Positions 11,651 through 23,131 of a stretch of DNA of 64,000 nt are shown piece by piece. The DNA comes from Callorhinus ursinus (taxonomy: Eukaryota; Chordata; Mammalia; Carnivora; Otariidae). The notes under the pieces are model-generated. The model was given only the letters and a program-made list of their open reading frames with translations, made no database searches and was not told the origin of the DNA. A program made the position numbers and the translations under genes. Where the stretch lies: positions 1,112,600-1,176,599 of the forward strand of contig NW_020312867.1 in the NCBI RefSeq assembly GCF_003265705.1, in the 5' to 3' direction. Position 1 is the stretch's first letter, and each line of letters begins with the position of its first letter.

Positions 11651-11799
11651 GGATGCCACTTGAAGGAGAAGGGACTATGAGTCAAGGGCAACAGTATATA
11701 AAGCAAAGCTTCCTCACACTTACTCCAAACCTAAGCAAAGGCTGCTGACCAGGACCACCGGCACACAGTGGGTACTCCAGAAATGGTTGGCTGCTAGGG

Positions 11800-12005
11800 C
11801 AGAAGCTGCTATGTGTTCACCAAACCCTGCTTCCTTATCCTCCTGGGCACGTAGCTAGAATTGTCTGTCCCCACCTCCCTTGTAAAGGTGGGGCCATAGT
11901 CTGGGTCCTGGTCAGTGGAATGTGGGCAGGACTGGCATAGGTATAACTCTGTGTAACCCTCCCTTGCAATCCCACACACTCTCCATTCCTGGCCTGAATG
12001 GACAG
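11800..12005 (+). mobile_element. Possible MLT1-like fragment
   Basis: Text such as GTAAAGGTGGGGCCATAGTC followed by GTCAGTGGAATGTGGGCAGG is typical of old MaLR LTRs. Short and diverged. Confidence 0.35.
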
Positions 12006-12025
12006 GACCTGGGGGTCTAGAGTTG

Positions 12026-12335
12026 TACTGCCCAATATGGTGACTACAAGCCATTTGTGGCCACGGACACTTGAAAGGTGCCCAATCCGAACTGTGTCAA
12101 CACACACTGGATTTCAAAGGCTTCTATTAAAAAACCCCAGACTGTAAGGCATTTCATTAGTAAGTTTTTATATTGATTGCATGTTGAAATAATATTTTGG
12201 ATATACTGGTTTGAATAAAATATATTATTAAATTTATTAAAATTAATTTCACCTGTTTGTTTTTACCTTTTTGAATGTGACTACTAGGACATTGAAAATT
12301 ACATATGTGACTTGCTTTATATTTCTGTTGGATGA
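12026..12335 (-). mobile_element. hAT-like element of the GTCCAATAGAAATAT family
   Basis: Begins TACTGCCCAATATGGTGACT and ends GTGACTTGCTTTATATTTC, with an AT-rich centre (AATAAAATATATTATTAAAT). Confidence 0.6.
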
Positions 12336-12414
12336 TGTAGAGTGCAGAATCATAGATGGAAGGAGCCTAGGTACAAGGTCACTGCATGGAGGAATCACCT
12401 AAGAGGACCTTTCA

Positions 12415-12545
12415 GAGTTGTACAACCATCACCACAATCCATTTTAGAACACTTCAGCACCCCAAAAAGAAACCCCATGCCCATTAGCAGTCATTCCCCA
12501 TTCCCTACCTGCACCTCCAGCCTCAGGTAACCCATAAACACCCAC
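12415..12545 (-). mobile_element. L1M 3'-UTR fragment
   Basis: GTACAACCATCACCACAATCC and CATGCCCATTAGCAGTC are typical antisense L1M 3'-UTR text, the same kind as at 21733-22205. Confidence 0.6.
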
Positions 12546-12579
12546 GTTGGATGGTTATGTGAGCAAGAGATAAACTTCA

Positions 12580-13025
12580 AAATGTCACAGCAATTACCAC
12601 CTTGTTACAAAGATGGCCACAAATTGTGACCAACGAACTCCTGCCATCAGGAGATGGGGTCTTCATCCCTCCTCCTGAAAACTTAGTGGGCTTTGTGATT
12701 CTTCCAAAACTCAAGATATAGGCAGCTTCGACTTCCTGGATCCTGGAACATGTACTCTGGGAGCCCTGAGCTACCACGTAAGAAGTCTGACTGTGCCAAG
12801 GTTGCCATGTTGGACAGGCCACGTGGAGAGAGAGATGCCCAGCCAGCTCCAAGATGCCCCAGGCCCCACTATGTACGTCATCCTAGCTAAGGCCCCAGCG
12901 CAGATGAAATTTCCCTGCTGTGCTCTACCTGAATTCTGACCCCTGAGAGATAATAATAAAATGGTGCTTGTTTAAACCACTAAGTTTTGGAGTGGTTTTT
13001 GTTACATGGCAAAAGAGACTCAATA
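12580..13025 (+). mobile_element. MLT1-like LTR, old
   Basis: Ends in MaLR-type text (TTTAAACCACTAAGTTTTGG; TTTTTGTTACATGGCA), with the usual guanine-rich and CCACGTGGAGAG-like blocks before it. Ends are uncertain. Confidence 0.6.
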
Positions 13026-13512
13026 CCCCTCCCTGGTAATACGGCTCCCCTCCTCATCTCTACTTCCTTACACCTTTCTGGGTCAGTTCAGGGATTTGGT
13101 CAACAAGCTCCCTGCCCTCTGCATGGTTCTGCAGACCCTAATCATAGCCTCCCTGCTCAAATCTTACAGTGCAAAGAGGGTGGCGGCTAGCAGGCCCATT
13201 TCATTTACCCAGAAGATCAGTTTGGTCTTCCCCTCTGCCTCCATTCCTTTTCCTCTCCACCAGAAAGTTTTCAAAGACCAGGATTCTCCTCCAAAAATGA
13301 TCCATTCTGAGTCTGCCAGGATCTGGGGATCCCAGAGCTCTTCCAATCAACAATGGACTTCCCTTTGGTGTAGCCAGCCCTTGGGGATACCCTCCTAGTT
13401 TTAGACTACCTTTGTGTCCTCCCCGGGGACTCCTTACCAGCTTCTCCAGATTGCAAGGAACCCCCCACAATATCAAAGAAGCTGGTCCTCTGGCCCAGTA
13501 GCACAAAGAGCC

Positions 13513-13879
13513 TGCTATGAACCAAACTGTCCCCCTCAAATTTATACGTTGAAACCTTAACCCCCAGTGTGATTGTACTTGGAGATGGTGCCTTGAGGAG
13601 GTCATTAGGTTTAAATGTGGTCATGAGGGTGGGGCCTTTGTGATGAGATAAGTGGCCTTAGAAGGAAGGACACCAGAGGGTTTGCTTATTCTCTCTCTCA
13701 TGTAAGGACACAGTGAGGAGGCCATCCGTAAACCAGGAGGATGGTTCTCACCAGAAACTGACCATGCTGGCTCCTTGATCTTAGACTTTCAGCCTCCAGA
13801 CACGTGGGAAATACATTTTTATTGTTCAAGCCACCTGGTCTGTGGTATTTTTCTATGACAACCCGAGCTGACTAAGACA
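13513..13879 (+). mobile_element. MLT1-like MaLR solo LTR
   Basis: Starts TGCTATGAACC, ends GACTAAGACA, and is flanked by the 5-bp duplication GAGCC (13508-13512 and 13880-13884). Internal text is typical of MLT1 (GTTGAAACCTTAACCCCCAG; TGATCTTAGACTTTCAGCCTCC). An ancient endogenous retroviral LTR with no coding sequence. Confidence 0.9.
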
Positions 13880-13884
13880 GAGCC

Positions 13885-14945
13885 CTAGTGCCTGGCTGAG
13901 ATCTCCAAGCCATGGCCACCCTAGAAAGACCTGGGGGATTTTGGCTCCCATTGGGTCTGCCCTGGGAGACACCTCGGTCAAGGCAATAATCAGTCACTGA
14001 GTGCCATGAGTCAGAAGCTGTTTATTAGCCAGAGCACACCAAGACCAGAATATACTTGCCAAAAATGGAGTTTTAAGAAATCTACAGAGTTGTGTGGGCT
14101 TTATGAATATATTTTCAGCTGCAGAGAAAAAGATGGTGTATTTGACATGTCCTCAAACCTACTTACCGATCCATCTGTATAAAATCCAACCCCCTCCATT
14201 AATTAGAGCTTAACCTTAAGCTTCTTTTAGTGAAAAACAATTTTACCAACCAAGAGCCTCTGGAGTGAATGGCTTATCTTGGAATCAGCAGCTTATTCAA
14301 TAAGGCACAACGTCACCTATGACAACGAGATTGCATTGCTTTCATGAAATAAGGAGAACAGTCAGGCTCTTCAGGACCCAAATGTAAATCCTTTTTGAAT
14401 TAAAACAATTTTCTGAAGCCTGAAGTTATTGCCATATAATGTTTTGCAAGCACCTGGAGTCAGAAAGTGTTTTGAAAACGTCAGCAGGGCATGTCCCTTG
14501 ACATGGCATCTGTCCTAAGACATGCTGGAAAGGACAGAAGAGAGAAGGACAAACAGCCTAAGCCCAGGAGCTTTCTATTCCTATGGCTCAGCCTATGCAG
14601 ATGATGGAAATTCACAACGGACTATAAATGTCTAAGTGCAAATGAGGTCTGATTGCCAGTGGTGGGTACACCCTGGGGAAGACTGGTTCTAAATTGTGAC
14701 TTTATCTAACAGACCTCCTTGGGGATGGGTTTGGAACACAGCTAACAGGCAGCCGCACCCACCCGCAGGTGGGGGTCATAGGCACTTGGCTTGTTTCTCA
14801 GGCTCCTCACTCACACAGGATACTCTACCTGAGCCCTCACTTCTGGATCAGACCTGGCTAAGTGCTCTTAAAGGGTGAATGGGGAGGACTGGGCTTTTGA
14901 AGAGGGGAAAATCCTCCATATGGGTGTAATCCATGACCGTAGCAT
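13885..14945. other. Unique sequence, possible conserved non-coding element
   Basis: No repeat recognised. About 14010-14480 is AT-rich and non-repetitive, with little CpG decay pattern, as intronic regulatory elements often look. There is no direct evidence of function. Confidence 0.3.
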
Positions 14946-14949
14946 AAGG

Positions 14950-15135
14950 CTTAGAGTACAGACAGTGCTCGCTCTGCTTCTCCCCTGGCCAAGGGACTAG
15001 ACCTAAGCCTCAGTTAATGCACCTGTAAAGTGGGGCTCTCAATAATACTTATTTTATGGAGTTGTCAAAAGGCTGAAATGAGACGATGCATGGAAAAACT
15101 TATAGCACAGTGCCTGGCACATAGTGTCCAATGAA
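14950..15135 (-). mobile_element. MIR
   Basis: TAAGCCTCAGTTAATGCACC, GTAAAGTGGGGCTCTC and AGTGCCTGGCACATAGTG in antisense order. Confidence 0.85.
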
Positions 15136-15476
15136 AACTGGCAGACAGAATGATGAAGATGATGCTGGGCCAGTGGGGGTTCAGATGTGGACTCCGATGG
15201 GACATCTGGCAGGCAACCTCACCCACCTTCTCAGGGGCTGAAAGAAGAGAGAACCCCTTCCTGAAGGGAAGAAACTCACCCAGCCACATAGCACCCACCC
15301 ACCACTGCCATAACATCAGCCTTAATCCTGGAAAGCTTTACCCCACTAGTTTGTAGCAGCCTAGATTCAAGCTCATGGATACACACTTGGGAGTTTCTTT
15401 CTCACCAGCAAGACCTAAGAAAGTGGCAAAATGGAGGCACTTGGAGCAGAGCAGAATGACCCCCTGGTCTGGGACT

Positions 15477-15536
15477 GGTCTGGGACTCTTTTACTGTCCC
15501 ACTGCAGGTCTGGGACTCTTTTACTGTCCCACTGCG
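15477..15536 (+). repeat. Tandem duplication, 30-bp unit x 2
   Basis: The unit GGTCTGGGACTCTTTTACTG plus TCCCACTGCA/G is repeated with one mismatch. A partial unit (GGTCTGGGACT) precedes it. Confidence 0.97.
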
Positions 15537-15539
15537 GTA

Positions 15540-16955
15540 AGTCCCACATTGTGCCTTACCGTCATTATCCAGTTACTTTTCTATTCTCCAACTAGTCCTT
15601 CATTGCCCAGCTACTTCCTCTCTCCAACTACTTTCCCATTACCTTAGCTGTTCCTTCACTATCCGACTCTGTGCCACCCACTCAGATGATCACTCATCGC
15701 CCAGTTAGTTACTCGGCCCCTCCCCAGCTTCTCTCGCATCTTTGTATTATCTAGAGTTCACACCAGTTTGGAACAATCAAGGGAATCTTGGCTTTAGTCA
15801 GGACAAATATGTCTTGGTCTATATATACATATCTCTGCAGGAAATTATGTTTTCCTGGACCAAGCAGCTGATGTTTAGAAATGTAATGTTTCCTGCTTAT
15901 TATCTGTGAGGCCTTTGGTCTGGCCTACTGGGAGTGGAAAGGCAAAGCCTACACGGTATAGGGCATGGAACACTGGCAGGCAGAGCCAGGGGTCCCAGCC
16001 ACACGGGAGGACCCTGGCGGGTTGGATAGCATGGTCCTGGAGCCGCTCTCCTGGTTCCAGATGTGATGCTAAGACTAGAGGCTCCTTCCCCTCACCAGGG
16101 CCCTGCCCACACCATCCCTGCAGTTTGGGGTGCTCTCTCCTAAAAGCCAGGAGAGCTTCATTATGGATCTGATTAAATCATAAGGAATCTCATCCCAGGC
16201 TTGCCAGAAAACAAGTTATTTTCAGCATCCGTGGGCAGCAAATGAAGAAGAAAGTCATGAGCCGGAAGAAATGACTGTGTAGAAACCTTGCCCATTCAGA
16301 GGAAGGTTGGCCACCATGTCTCTTTGAGAAAATGTTAGGTGCCAAGGAACTTAGGAGAAGTTTTGTGAAATAATCTAGGGTATTTCCTTTTAATGACAAG
16401 GGAATGGATCATATTAACTCCAAAAGGTTAGAGAAAGCCATTTACAGAAGCTAATGAGGGTCGTTCCAAAGAGCTTTTATAATTATAGATGGATTTTGAA
16501 CTTTATGGCTCAAGCCAAACAAAACATGTATTTGTGGCTGCCTTGAGAGATGACACATGAAACCAGGAGATCCCAGGTACCTCGAGTTCTACAGTCTCAG
16601 TAAATAGTCTGACAGAAGTTCTTCAGGGGGGCAGACCCTTTCACTTTAGGGAGTCTGAAAGGACTCCCTCATGCAAGCAGGCTTTAGGTGTTCCATCATG
16701 TGGGGTGGCCAAAACCTTTCATTTCCCACTGGCTTGCAATGAAAATTGCTGTAAAATGTTTTCATTTTCATACTAAAGTGTAAATGACTACAATCAGGAT
16801 ATTCTTATATGAATGACTAATAGACAGGCTGGCACTCAGTAAATGGAGATGGAAGACATGGGGTAGTTATGGCAGTCGGGGTGAGTGGAAGAAGGATTAG
16901 AAAGAAAACAGAAGAGATGTTAACCTTGCTGCTGGCCCACCATAACTGAGGCTAG
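15540..16955. other. Unique intronic sequence
   Basis: Pyrimidine-rich from 15540 to 15740, then unique sequence. No gene or known repeat recognised. Confidence 0.45.
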
Positions 16956-16959
16956 TGGT

Positions 16960-17115
16960 GGATGATAGTAATAGCCACTTAGGCTATATTTGCTGGCCAG
17001 ACTTTATCTCTATGAATCGTCACTGCCCCTACCCCTACAGTCACGATTCTCTCCACTTTACAGATGAGGAATCTAAGTACAAAGAGACTGTCATTCACCC
17101 AAGGCCACAAAATGA
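16960..17115 (+). mobile_element. MIR
   Basis: CACTTTACAGATGAGGAATC and CACCCAAGGCCACAAAATG are MIR core. Confidence 0.7.
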
Positions 17116-17689
17116 AGATTAAAACTTAGTTTTGTCTGACTCCATACTAACTCTCAAGGTCCATCACCTCTCTGCAAAGCTTCCCAACCTTTCCAACAAG
17201 GGCACCACTTTGATTCAGTTTTCCCTATGCCATCCATGTTTTGAAAGATTTTTATCTATTGAACACACTGCATTTGTGAACTAATAATTCGTTCCATCTG
17301 GCTGATGATTATTTTTCTGCTCCTGCTTCTGTTTCAACATTGATCCAGACTTTAACCCCAATTACTGAGGGTTCAACAGAATATTATGAAATCACATAAA
17401 TCACTGTCGTGGCTTTGCAGTTAATAAGCAATAAAATTAAATAAGCATAAGAACCATTCCCCAGTGCTGAATTCTGACTGCCACATGGTTTTGGAGTCAA
17501 TGCAAATCATATACTTGACATGCTCAACCCAGGGTCTGGGGTCCCACAGGGTTCGGCCCACCTGGTACAATCCCAGACACTGCAGGTATATCAACAGCCA
17601 ATCACAACATCTGACCAAAACAATATGCCCAGGGTTATCACACTGGGTTGCTAGAATTCTGGTCTAAAGCAAAGCAAAGTCTAGAGTAT

Positions 17690-18125
17690 CTGGTAGATTG
17701 TAACAGTAAGAGCCCCATTGAATCAGGCCTTTCAGTACCTATGCACATGGGTACTAGAAGGCATGTATAGGCTCCTCCAGCATTGATGATGAGTTTGGCC
17801 ACGTGACTTACTTTGGCCAATGAGACATCAGCAAACATGATGCAGGCAAAGGGCCAGATACATGCTTGGGCACTGGAGCTTGCTTTCTTGAAACCCTGAG
17901 CCCACTATGCTGGAGGAAGCCCAGCATAGAAGACCACATGGAGAGAGAATCCCAGCCATCCCAGCTGAGGCCAGACACTGGCTGACCCAGCAAATAACCA
18001 CAACCTCATAACTGAGCCCAGGCAGGACCAGCAGAAGTGCCTAGCCAATCCAAAGAAACACTGAGAAGTAAGTTGTTCTGAGCCACTATTTCAGGGTGGT
18101 TTGTTATGCAACAATAGGCAGCCAA
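17690..18125 (+). mobile_element. MLT1-like LTR, old
   Basis: Contains GGCCACGTGACTTACTTTGG, GACCACATGGAGAGAG, and near the end GAGCCACTATTTCAGG and TTTGTTATGCAACAATAGGC, all in MaLR order. Ends are uncertain. Confidence 0.55.
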
Positions 18126-18614
18126 TTCAGCACAGTTCCTGAGGATGACTCACCTGAAGAATTGCCATTACTACCTTTGCGGTGCCCAGGGAATTGGGGG
18201 TCCTTATGCCAAAAAGCCTGTGTCCTCAGGTTTCTCTTGAAGCACTGGGAACACTGACTTCTCCACCAGGGTTTGGGCTTCATTTAGCTTTTCATGTGTA
18301 AAGGGCGAAGGCACCACTCCCTCTCCCCGACTTAGCAGATTTTGTATCTCTTCTCTTAGTTTTCACCTCTGTTCTGGACACAACTGCCTCCACCAAGTGG
18401 CAGACAAGAGGATGGGGCGGTGGGGTCAGCTCTGTTTGTTGGCACAAACACAGGATGAATGGATGTACTAGACGATTTAATACTTTGAGCAGATTCTGGA
18501 ACATTCTCCTATTTGCTAAACCCCAGTTTTCCTCCCCAGGGTTAGTTAATGACTTTGGCCTTGGTGACTGTTTTAGAAGGGCTTAGGATTTGTTCACTGA
18601 AAGAGCCTCTGAGG

Positions 18615-18816
18615 GCGCCTGGGTGGCTCAGTTGGTTAAGCGACTGCCTTCGGCTCAGGTCATGATCCTGGAGTCTCAGGATTGAGTCCCGCATCGGGCT
18701 CCCTGCTCAGCGGGGAGCCTGCTTCTCCCTCTGACCCTCCCCCCCCATGTACTCTCTCTCTCTCTCATTCTCGCTCTCACAAGTAGGTAAATAAATCTTT
18801 AAAAAAAAAAAGAAAG
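18615..18816 (+). mobile_element. Can-SINE, full length
   Basis: Head GGCGCCTGGGTGGCTCAG, CT-rich middle and A-rich tail. It has a 14-bp target duplication, AAAGAGCCTCTGAG (18601-18614 and 18817-18830). Confidence 0.97.
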
Positions 18817-18830
18817 AAAGAGCCTCTGAG

Positions 18831-19955
18831 TTCCTCTGATAGAAATACATCTTCTCACTCCATTATAAAGGAAACAGTGGTTCCTAGAAGCCAAGCAAGA
18901 ATAAGTCATTCCCCAAATATCTCAACTACCTCCTCAACAGGGTCACTAGACTGAGAAATGTTAAAGATATGGACTTTCTGGATTCCAGTGAGCATTTGAC
19001 AAGCCTCTCACATATCTCCTTAGGTGGGGAAGGGAAATGCTGGCTGGGTGTCATGGTGTTTTGGGTTTGAAGAGGTTCCAGGAGAGTTCCAGTTGGCTGA
19101 GTCCCCCAGGATGGCATCCCATTGGTGACTGACCATGGCTTACCATGACTGACTGTGGTTTACCTACCACAAGTGGTTTCTTCGCCCCAGAGTAGTTCCA
19201 TACAATCTGAGCCTAGGAGGCTGCTGAATAAAACCACAACACAGTTTCACCTGAGAAAAGGAATTGTCTTACATGCCAGAATTTCACTTAAGCATGGTCG
19301 ACTCCTTCTGCGCCTGTAGGCAGACCTGTTGGGAAGCCAAGTTATGATGAGAGGATTGCAAGGAGATACATAACCATCACATTAATGGCATTATGTCAAG
19401 ATGGGTTGAAGTCTCTTTTTCCATAATCACAATGCCCTTAGCAAGGGGATGGTCATCTTCAAAGTTGTTGGTCACATTGTCCTCTCCCCTGGACAGTATT
19501 TAGACGGCCTCACTCGTCAATGATCTCCTAGCCTCCTTTTCTAGGCATCTGTTCTTGACAAGGCTCTCTTTATAACATTATCCACTCTTCAGCATATTAA
19601 TACTGTGCTCTCTTCAAACTGACTTTGCTAGACTGTAAGCTCCATTATGGCCTGAGCCAGTCTCCTGTTCACTACTGGGCCACTGGTGCTGCTCTGAAGA
19701 TGTTCAGACTGTGTTCCATGGATGTCTGTGCATGAAATTCTACTCTGATCCCTTATATGTTTTGTTATAATTTAATCCTCAGAGAGAAAACTTCTTCCAA
19801 GTTTATGTAGGACAGGAAGGCTCTTTTTTTATAGGAAACTCTTGCAATTGTCCTCACATACCTACAAAACATACCTACAAAACTACAAAGACAGTATAGT
19901 TAAATGCCTTTCAGTTGAACAACTATCCCTTATGAGTAATGATTGACTGGATACA
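18831..19955. other. Unique intronic sequence
   Basis: No gene seen. A possible L2-like block (TAGACTGTAAGCTCCATTATG) lies near 19630. Confidence 0.4.
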
Positions 19956-19959
19956 TTAA

Positions 19960-20052
19960 TAGGGAGGAGGCCTCTGGGGTTGTGCCCTAGGCTCTGTCTT
20001 TGGCCAATGCCTATTCGACATTTTTATCAGGGATCTGGAAAGGGTCCAAGAC
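19960..20052 (+). mobile_element. CR1/L3-like LINE fragment
   Basis: CTATTCGACATTTTTATCAG then GGATCTGGAA resembles the reverse-transcriptase region of mammalian L3 (CR1 clade). Short and old; possible continuation near 20315-20340 and 20815-20920. Confidence 0.4.
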
Positions 20053-20295
20053 TGTGTTGTCTGATACAGGGCCTCTAGGCTAGGGGGAGCCAGATCAGGC
20101 TTCGGTGACTTAAGCAGGTGACTGCTTAAATGATTTTATATTAAAGAAAATCAAAATTTCAGTTCCTTAGTCTCCTAGTCACATTTTAAAGGCTCAAGAG
20201 CCACATGTGACTAGCAGCTACCATAATGGATGGTGCATTTCCAACATCAGAAAAAGTTCTTAAAAAGAAAAAAAAAAAGAAAAAGTTCTACTGAA
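20053..20295. mobile_element. MER3-like hAT fragment in CR1/L3-like sequence
   Basis: Contains AAGAGCCACATGTGACTAGC then AGCTACCATAATGGATGG, typical of the MER3-like terminal region. CR1/L3-like text is seen on both sides. Confidence 0.45.
20080..20102 (+). repeat. 23-bp exact repeat, copy 1
   Basis: CTAGGGGGAGCCAGATCAGG plus CTT, identical to 21241-21263. Confidence 0.9.
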
Positions 20296-20344
20296 CAACT
20301 CTGGAGTAGAAGGCAAGTGCTGATTGCATTTGTGAATGGCATGG

Positions 20345-20700
20345 AATAGAAGCTCGAGATTACTATTTCATCTGAGATGCACATATTTCATTATGGCCTG
20401 CCCATCATCCATTTTTCCTCCTTCTGGTAACTGCATCCTAATTGCCCTTGGGGCCGGTACAACATATCTCCAAGTGTCAGCCCATGTGTTTTGGGAGGAG
20501 CTGACTTCAGGGGTGGGCATATGCCTCAGATCAGATCAATCATAGCATTGCATCCCTGCTCCAGCCCTTGTGATTGGCTCAGAGGCAGGCATCTGAGCCA
20601 ATGAGATTCAATTCTGGGACTTGCCGAACCTGGCAGACTGTTGGAAAGAGAAATTATTCCTAATGAAGTTACTGAAAGTATAGAATATACACTTCGAGCT
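20345..20700. repeat. Possible unclassified old repeat
   Basis: Text such as TGTGATTGGCTCAGAGGCAG then GCATCTGAGCCAATGAGATTC looks like an ancient interspersed repeat seen elsewhere in mammals. I cannot name the family. Confidence 0.3.
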
Positions 20701-21240
20701 GCTAACAGTGATCAGAGACAATTTTTGGTAGCCCCCTGGATCCACACAGGCTTCAGTTAGTTTGAGTTGGATTTCCTGTCACTGGTAACACAGAAATCTG
20801 TGTTATCATTCAAAGTCCAAATCATTTGAGCAGGTGGATAATGGGCTCAAATTCAACAAGATCAATTTAGGGTCTCGACTTCAGGGCTGAAAATCACCTG
20901 TGTGTCCAGGACGGCTTCTGGGGTGCCAGTGATGTTCTGTTTTTCAATCTGAGTGAGTACGGGTTACAGAGGCACCTGCGACATGTGAAAGTGGAACCCA
21001 TTTTATGCCCTTTTCTGTATGAAGAACGTACTTCAACAGATTGTTTGTTTGTTTTTAATCACTTGCGTAAGAACAGTATGGGGAAGATGTAAGTTCACTA
21101 ATGGGACACCCACTTGGGGGTTTCGGTTTCTTATAAACTCCAGATGAGTCAACAGTGGCGGTCCAAAAAGCCAATGGAAATTTGGGCCATACTAACTGAC
21201 AAACTCAACCAGAATGAGGAAACTGACAGTTCCATTCACC

Positions 21241-21263
21241 CTAGGGGGAGCCAGATCAGGCTT
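21241..21263 (+). repeat. 23-bp exact repeat, copy 2
   Basis: Identical to 20080-20102; the flanks are unrelated apart from a following GG. Confidence 0.9.
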
Positions 21264-21732
21264 TGGAAAAGTTGTTCACGAATCTCAAATCACTTCTTAT
21301 AAAAGTCAGCAAAAGGAACAGGAGTTGTTGGCCTAGAGAGAAGAGGTGGGAGGTTAGGTTATGGGCATGACAGCCTCACTGAAACACCGGAATGAACAGA
21401 CGACCTTATCATCTGCAGATAATGTCATTCTCTGTACGAAAACCCTGAAAGAACCCACTGAAAAAACGAGACAGTAAAATGTCTTTCTACAAAGTTAATA
21501 TATAAAAACTTCAGGCCTTCCTTTCAAGAAATAAACAGGACTTACATGATAAAAAATAAAATAAAATTACAAAACAAAAACAAAACAAAACAAAAAAACC
21601 CATAAGGACAACAACAACAACAAAAACCTTGCAGCTTTCCCAAAGGACTTCAAAGAATAGTTGCCCAGCAGAGACGTGTGCCATTTGCCTGCTTAGAAAA
21701 ACTCATGACACAGATATCTGTTGGCCCCAAAT

Positions 21733-22205
21733 TAGTTTTTTAAATTGTGGTAAAATGTACAGAAGATAAGATTTATCATATTAACCACTTCTTGCTGTAC
21801 AGCTGAGTGGCATTAATTACATTCCCATTGTTGTGCGACCATCACCAGCATCCATCTCCAACTTTTTTCATCTTTCCAAATGGAAGCTCTACAGCCATTA
21901 GACAATAACTTCCCTTTCTCCCCTCCCTCTGGTCCCTGGCTAAATTTTGGGAGGTGGTTTTGTTTTTTCATTTTTGTCGCTCTTTTATGGCGGTAAAATA
22001 TGCATAAAATTTACCATCTTAATCATTTTTAAGAGTACAGTTCAGTGGTATTATTATTATATACAATATATAATACCTATATATATCATAATAATATTAT
22101 GAACATCATTATATTCATAATGCCGTGTGCTGTGCGACCATCATAGCCATCCGTCTCCAGAATTCCTTTCATCTTGTAAAACCAAAACTCTATACCCATT
22201 TATAA
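21733..22205 (-). mobile_element. Two L1M 3'-UTR copies in tandem
   Basis: Two diverged copies of the same antisense block: TTGTGGTAAAATGTACAG to CAGCCATTAGACAATAAC (21733-21910), and GGCGGTAAAATATGCATAAA to ACTCTATACCCATT (21989-22200). Each contains TGTGCGACCATCA. Confidence 0.75.
22050..22120. repeat. AT-rich simple sequence
   Basis: TATTATTATATACAATATATAA-type sequence inside the second L1M 3'-UTR copy. Confidence 0.7.
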
Positions 22206-22671
22206 TATTAATTAATTTTGGAGGAATCTATTTTTGAGCTCTGGAGGGAACACTTGACCAAAAGTTCTTATGTAACCAAGAACATAACCAAGAACATTTT
22301 GCAAAAGAAGAGCAATTTGAGAAAGGACTCATTCTATCATACACTAAGCCACATTAGAAATCTGGGATCAAAACCGTGTGTAACTGGCACAGAAACAGAT
22401 CGTTGGAACACAATAAACAGCTTGGAAAGTTACCCTTTTTCACAGATGAGGCTCAGGAGGATGAGCACGGCATCGCAAACTCACAGGGAAGGGAAGGAAG
22501 CTGGATGACTGGAAATGCTTTGGAAACAAAATGGAGATAGACAGATTTTCACTGACTACACTAAAGTGAATTCCAGAAAAATTACATGTTTACTTTATTT
22601 ACATAAGGCCACAAAAATCTAGAAGAGCACGGAGGTTAATATACATTACTGGATGAGGAAACGCTTTAGAG

Positions 22672-22889
22672 CAAGAGTGAGCAAAATTTTTCTGTGAAGG
22701 GCGAGAGTAAATATTTTCATCTTTACAGGTTATATGGTCTCTATGGCAACTACCTGACCCTGTTGCTGTGGTGGGGAGGCAGTCATAGACAATATGTAAA
22801 TGGCTAGGCGTGGCGAGTATTCCAATAAAACTTTATTTACAAAAACAGATGGTGGCAAGATTTGGCCTTCAAGCCATAGTTTTAGAGGG
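22672..22889 (+). mobile_element. MER1-type hAT element
   Basis: Contains AAATTTTTCTGTGAAGGGC and, near its end, CCAATAAAACTTTATTTACA and AAAAACAGATGGTGGCAAG, the typical MER1 order. It lies inside L1-like sequence. Confidence 0.8.
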
Positions 22890-23002
22890 ATAAAAGCCCT
22901 GTTTTTAAGGGATAAAAGCAAAGAACAAAATAATGAAGGGGGGGAAGTGAATATCGTTAGATTTAACTACATGAAAATGATCTATAAACAAAATGGTAAA
23001 GC

Positions 23003-23131
23003 AAACACACACATACACATATGCGTGCACACACACACGCGCACACACATACACACATGCACATGCGCGTGCGCGCGCACACAAATGCACGCACGCACAC
23101 ATGCGCGCATGCACACACACACACACACACA
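23003..23131 (+). repeat. CA/CG alternating purine-pyrimidine tract
   Basis: A compound CA-rich tract with GCGTGCACAC, CGCGCACAC, ATGCGCGTGCGCGCGC and a final (CA)n. It is almost wholly alternating purine-pyrimidine and CpG-bearing. Confidence 0.95.

Noticed and set aside
23003..23131. Repeat array as a CRISPR
   Set aside because: It is a dinucleotide tract in a mammalian genome without spacers; no repeat-spacer pattern exists anywhere in the window.
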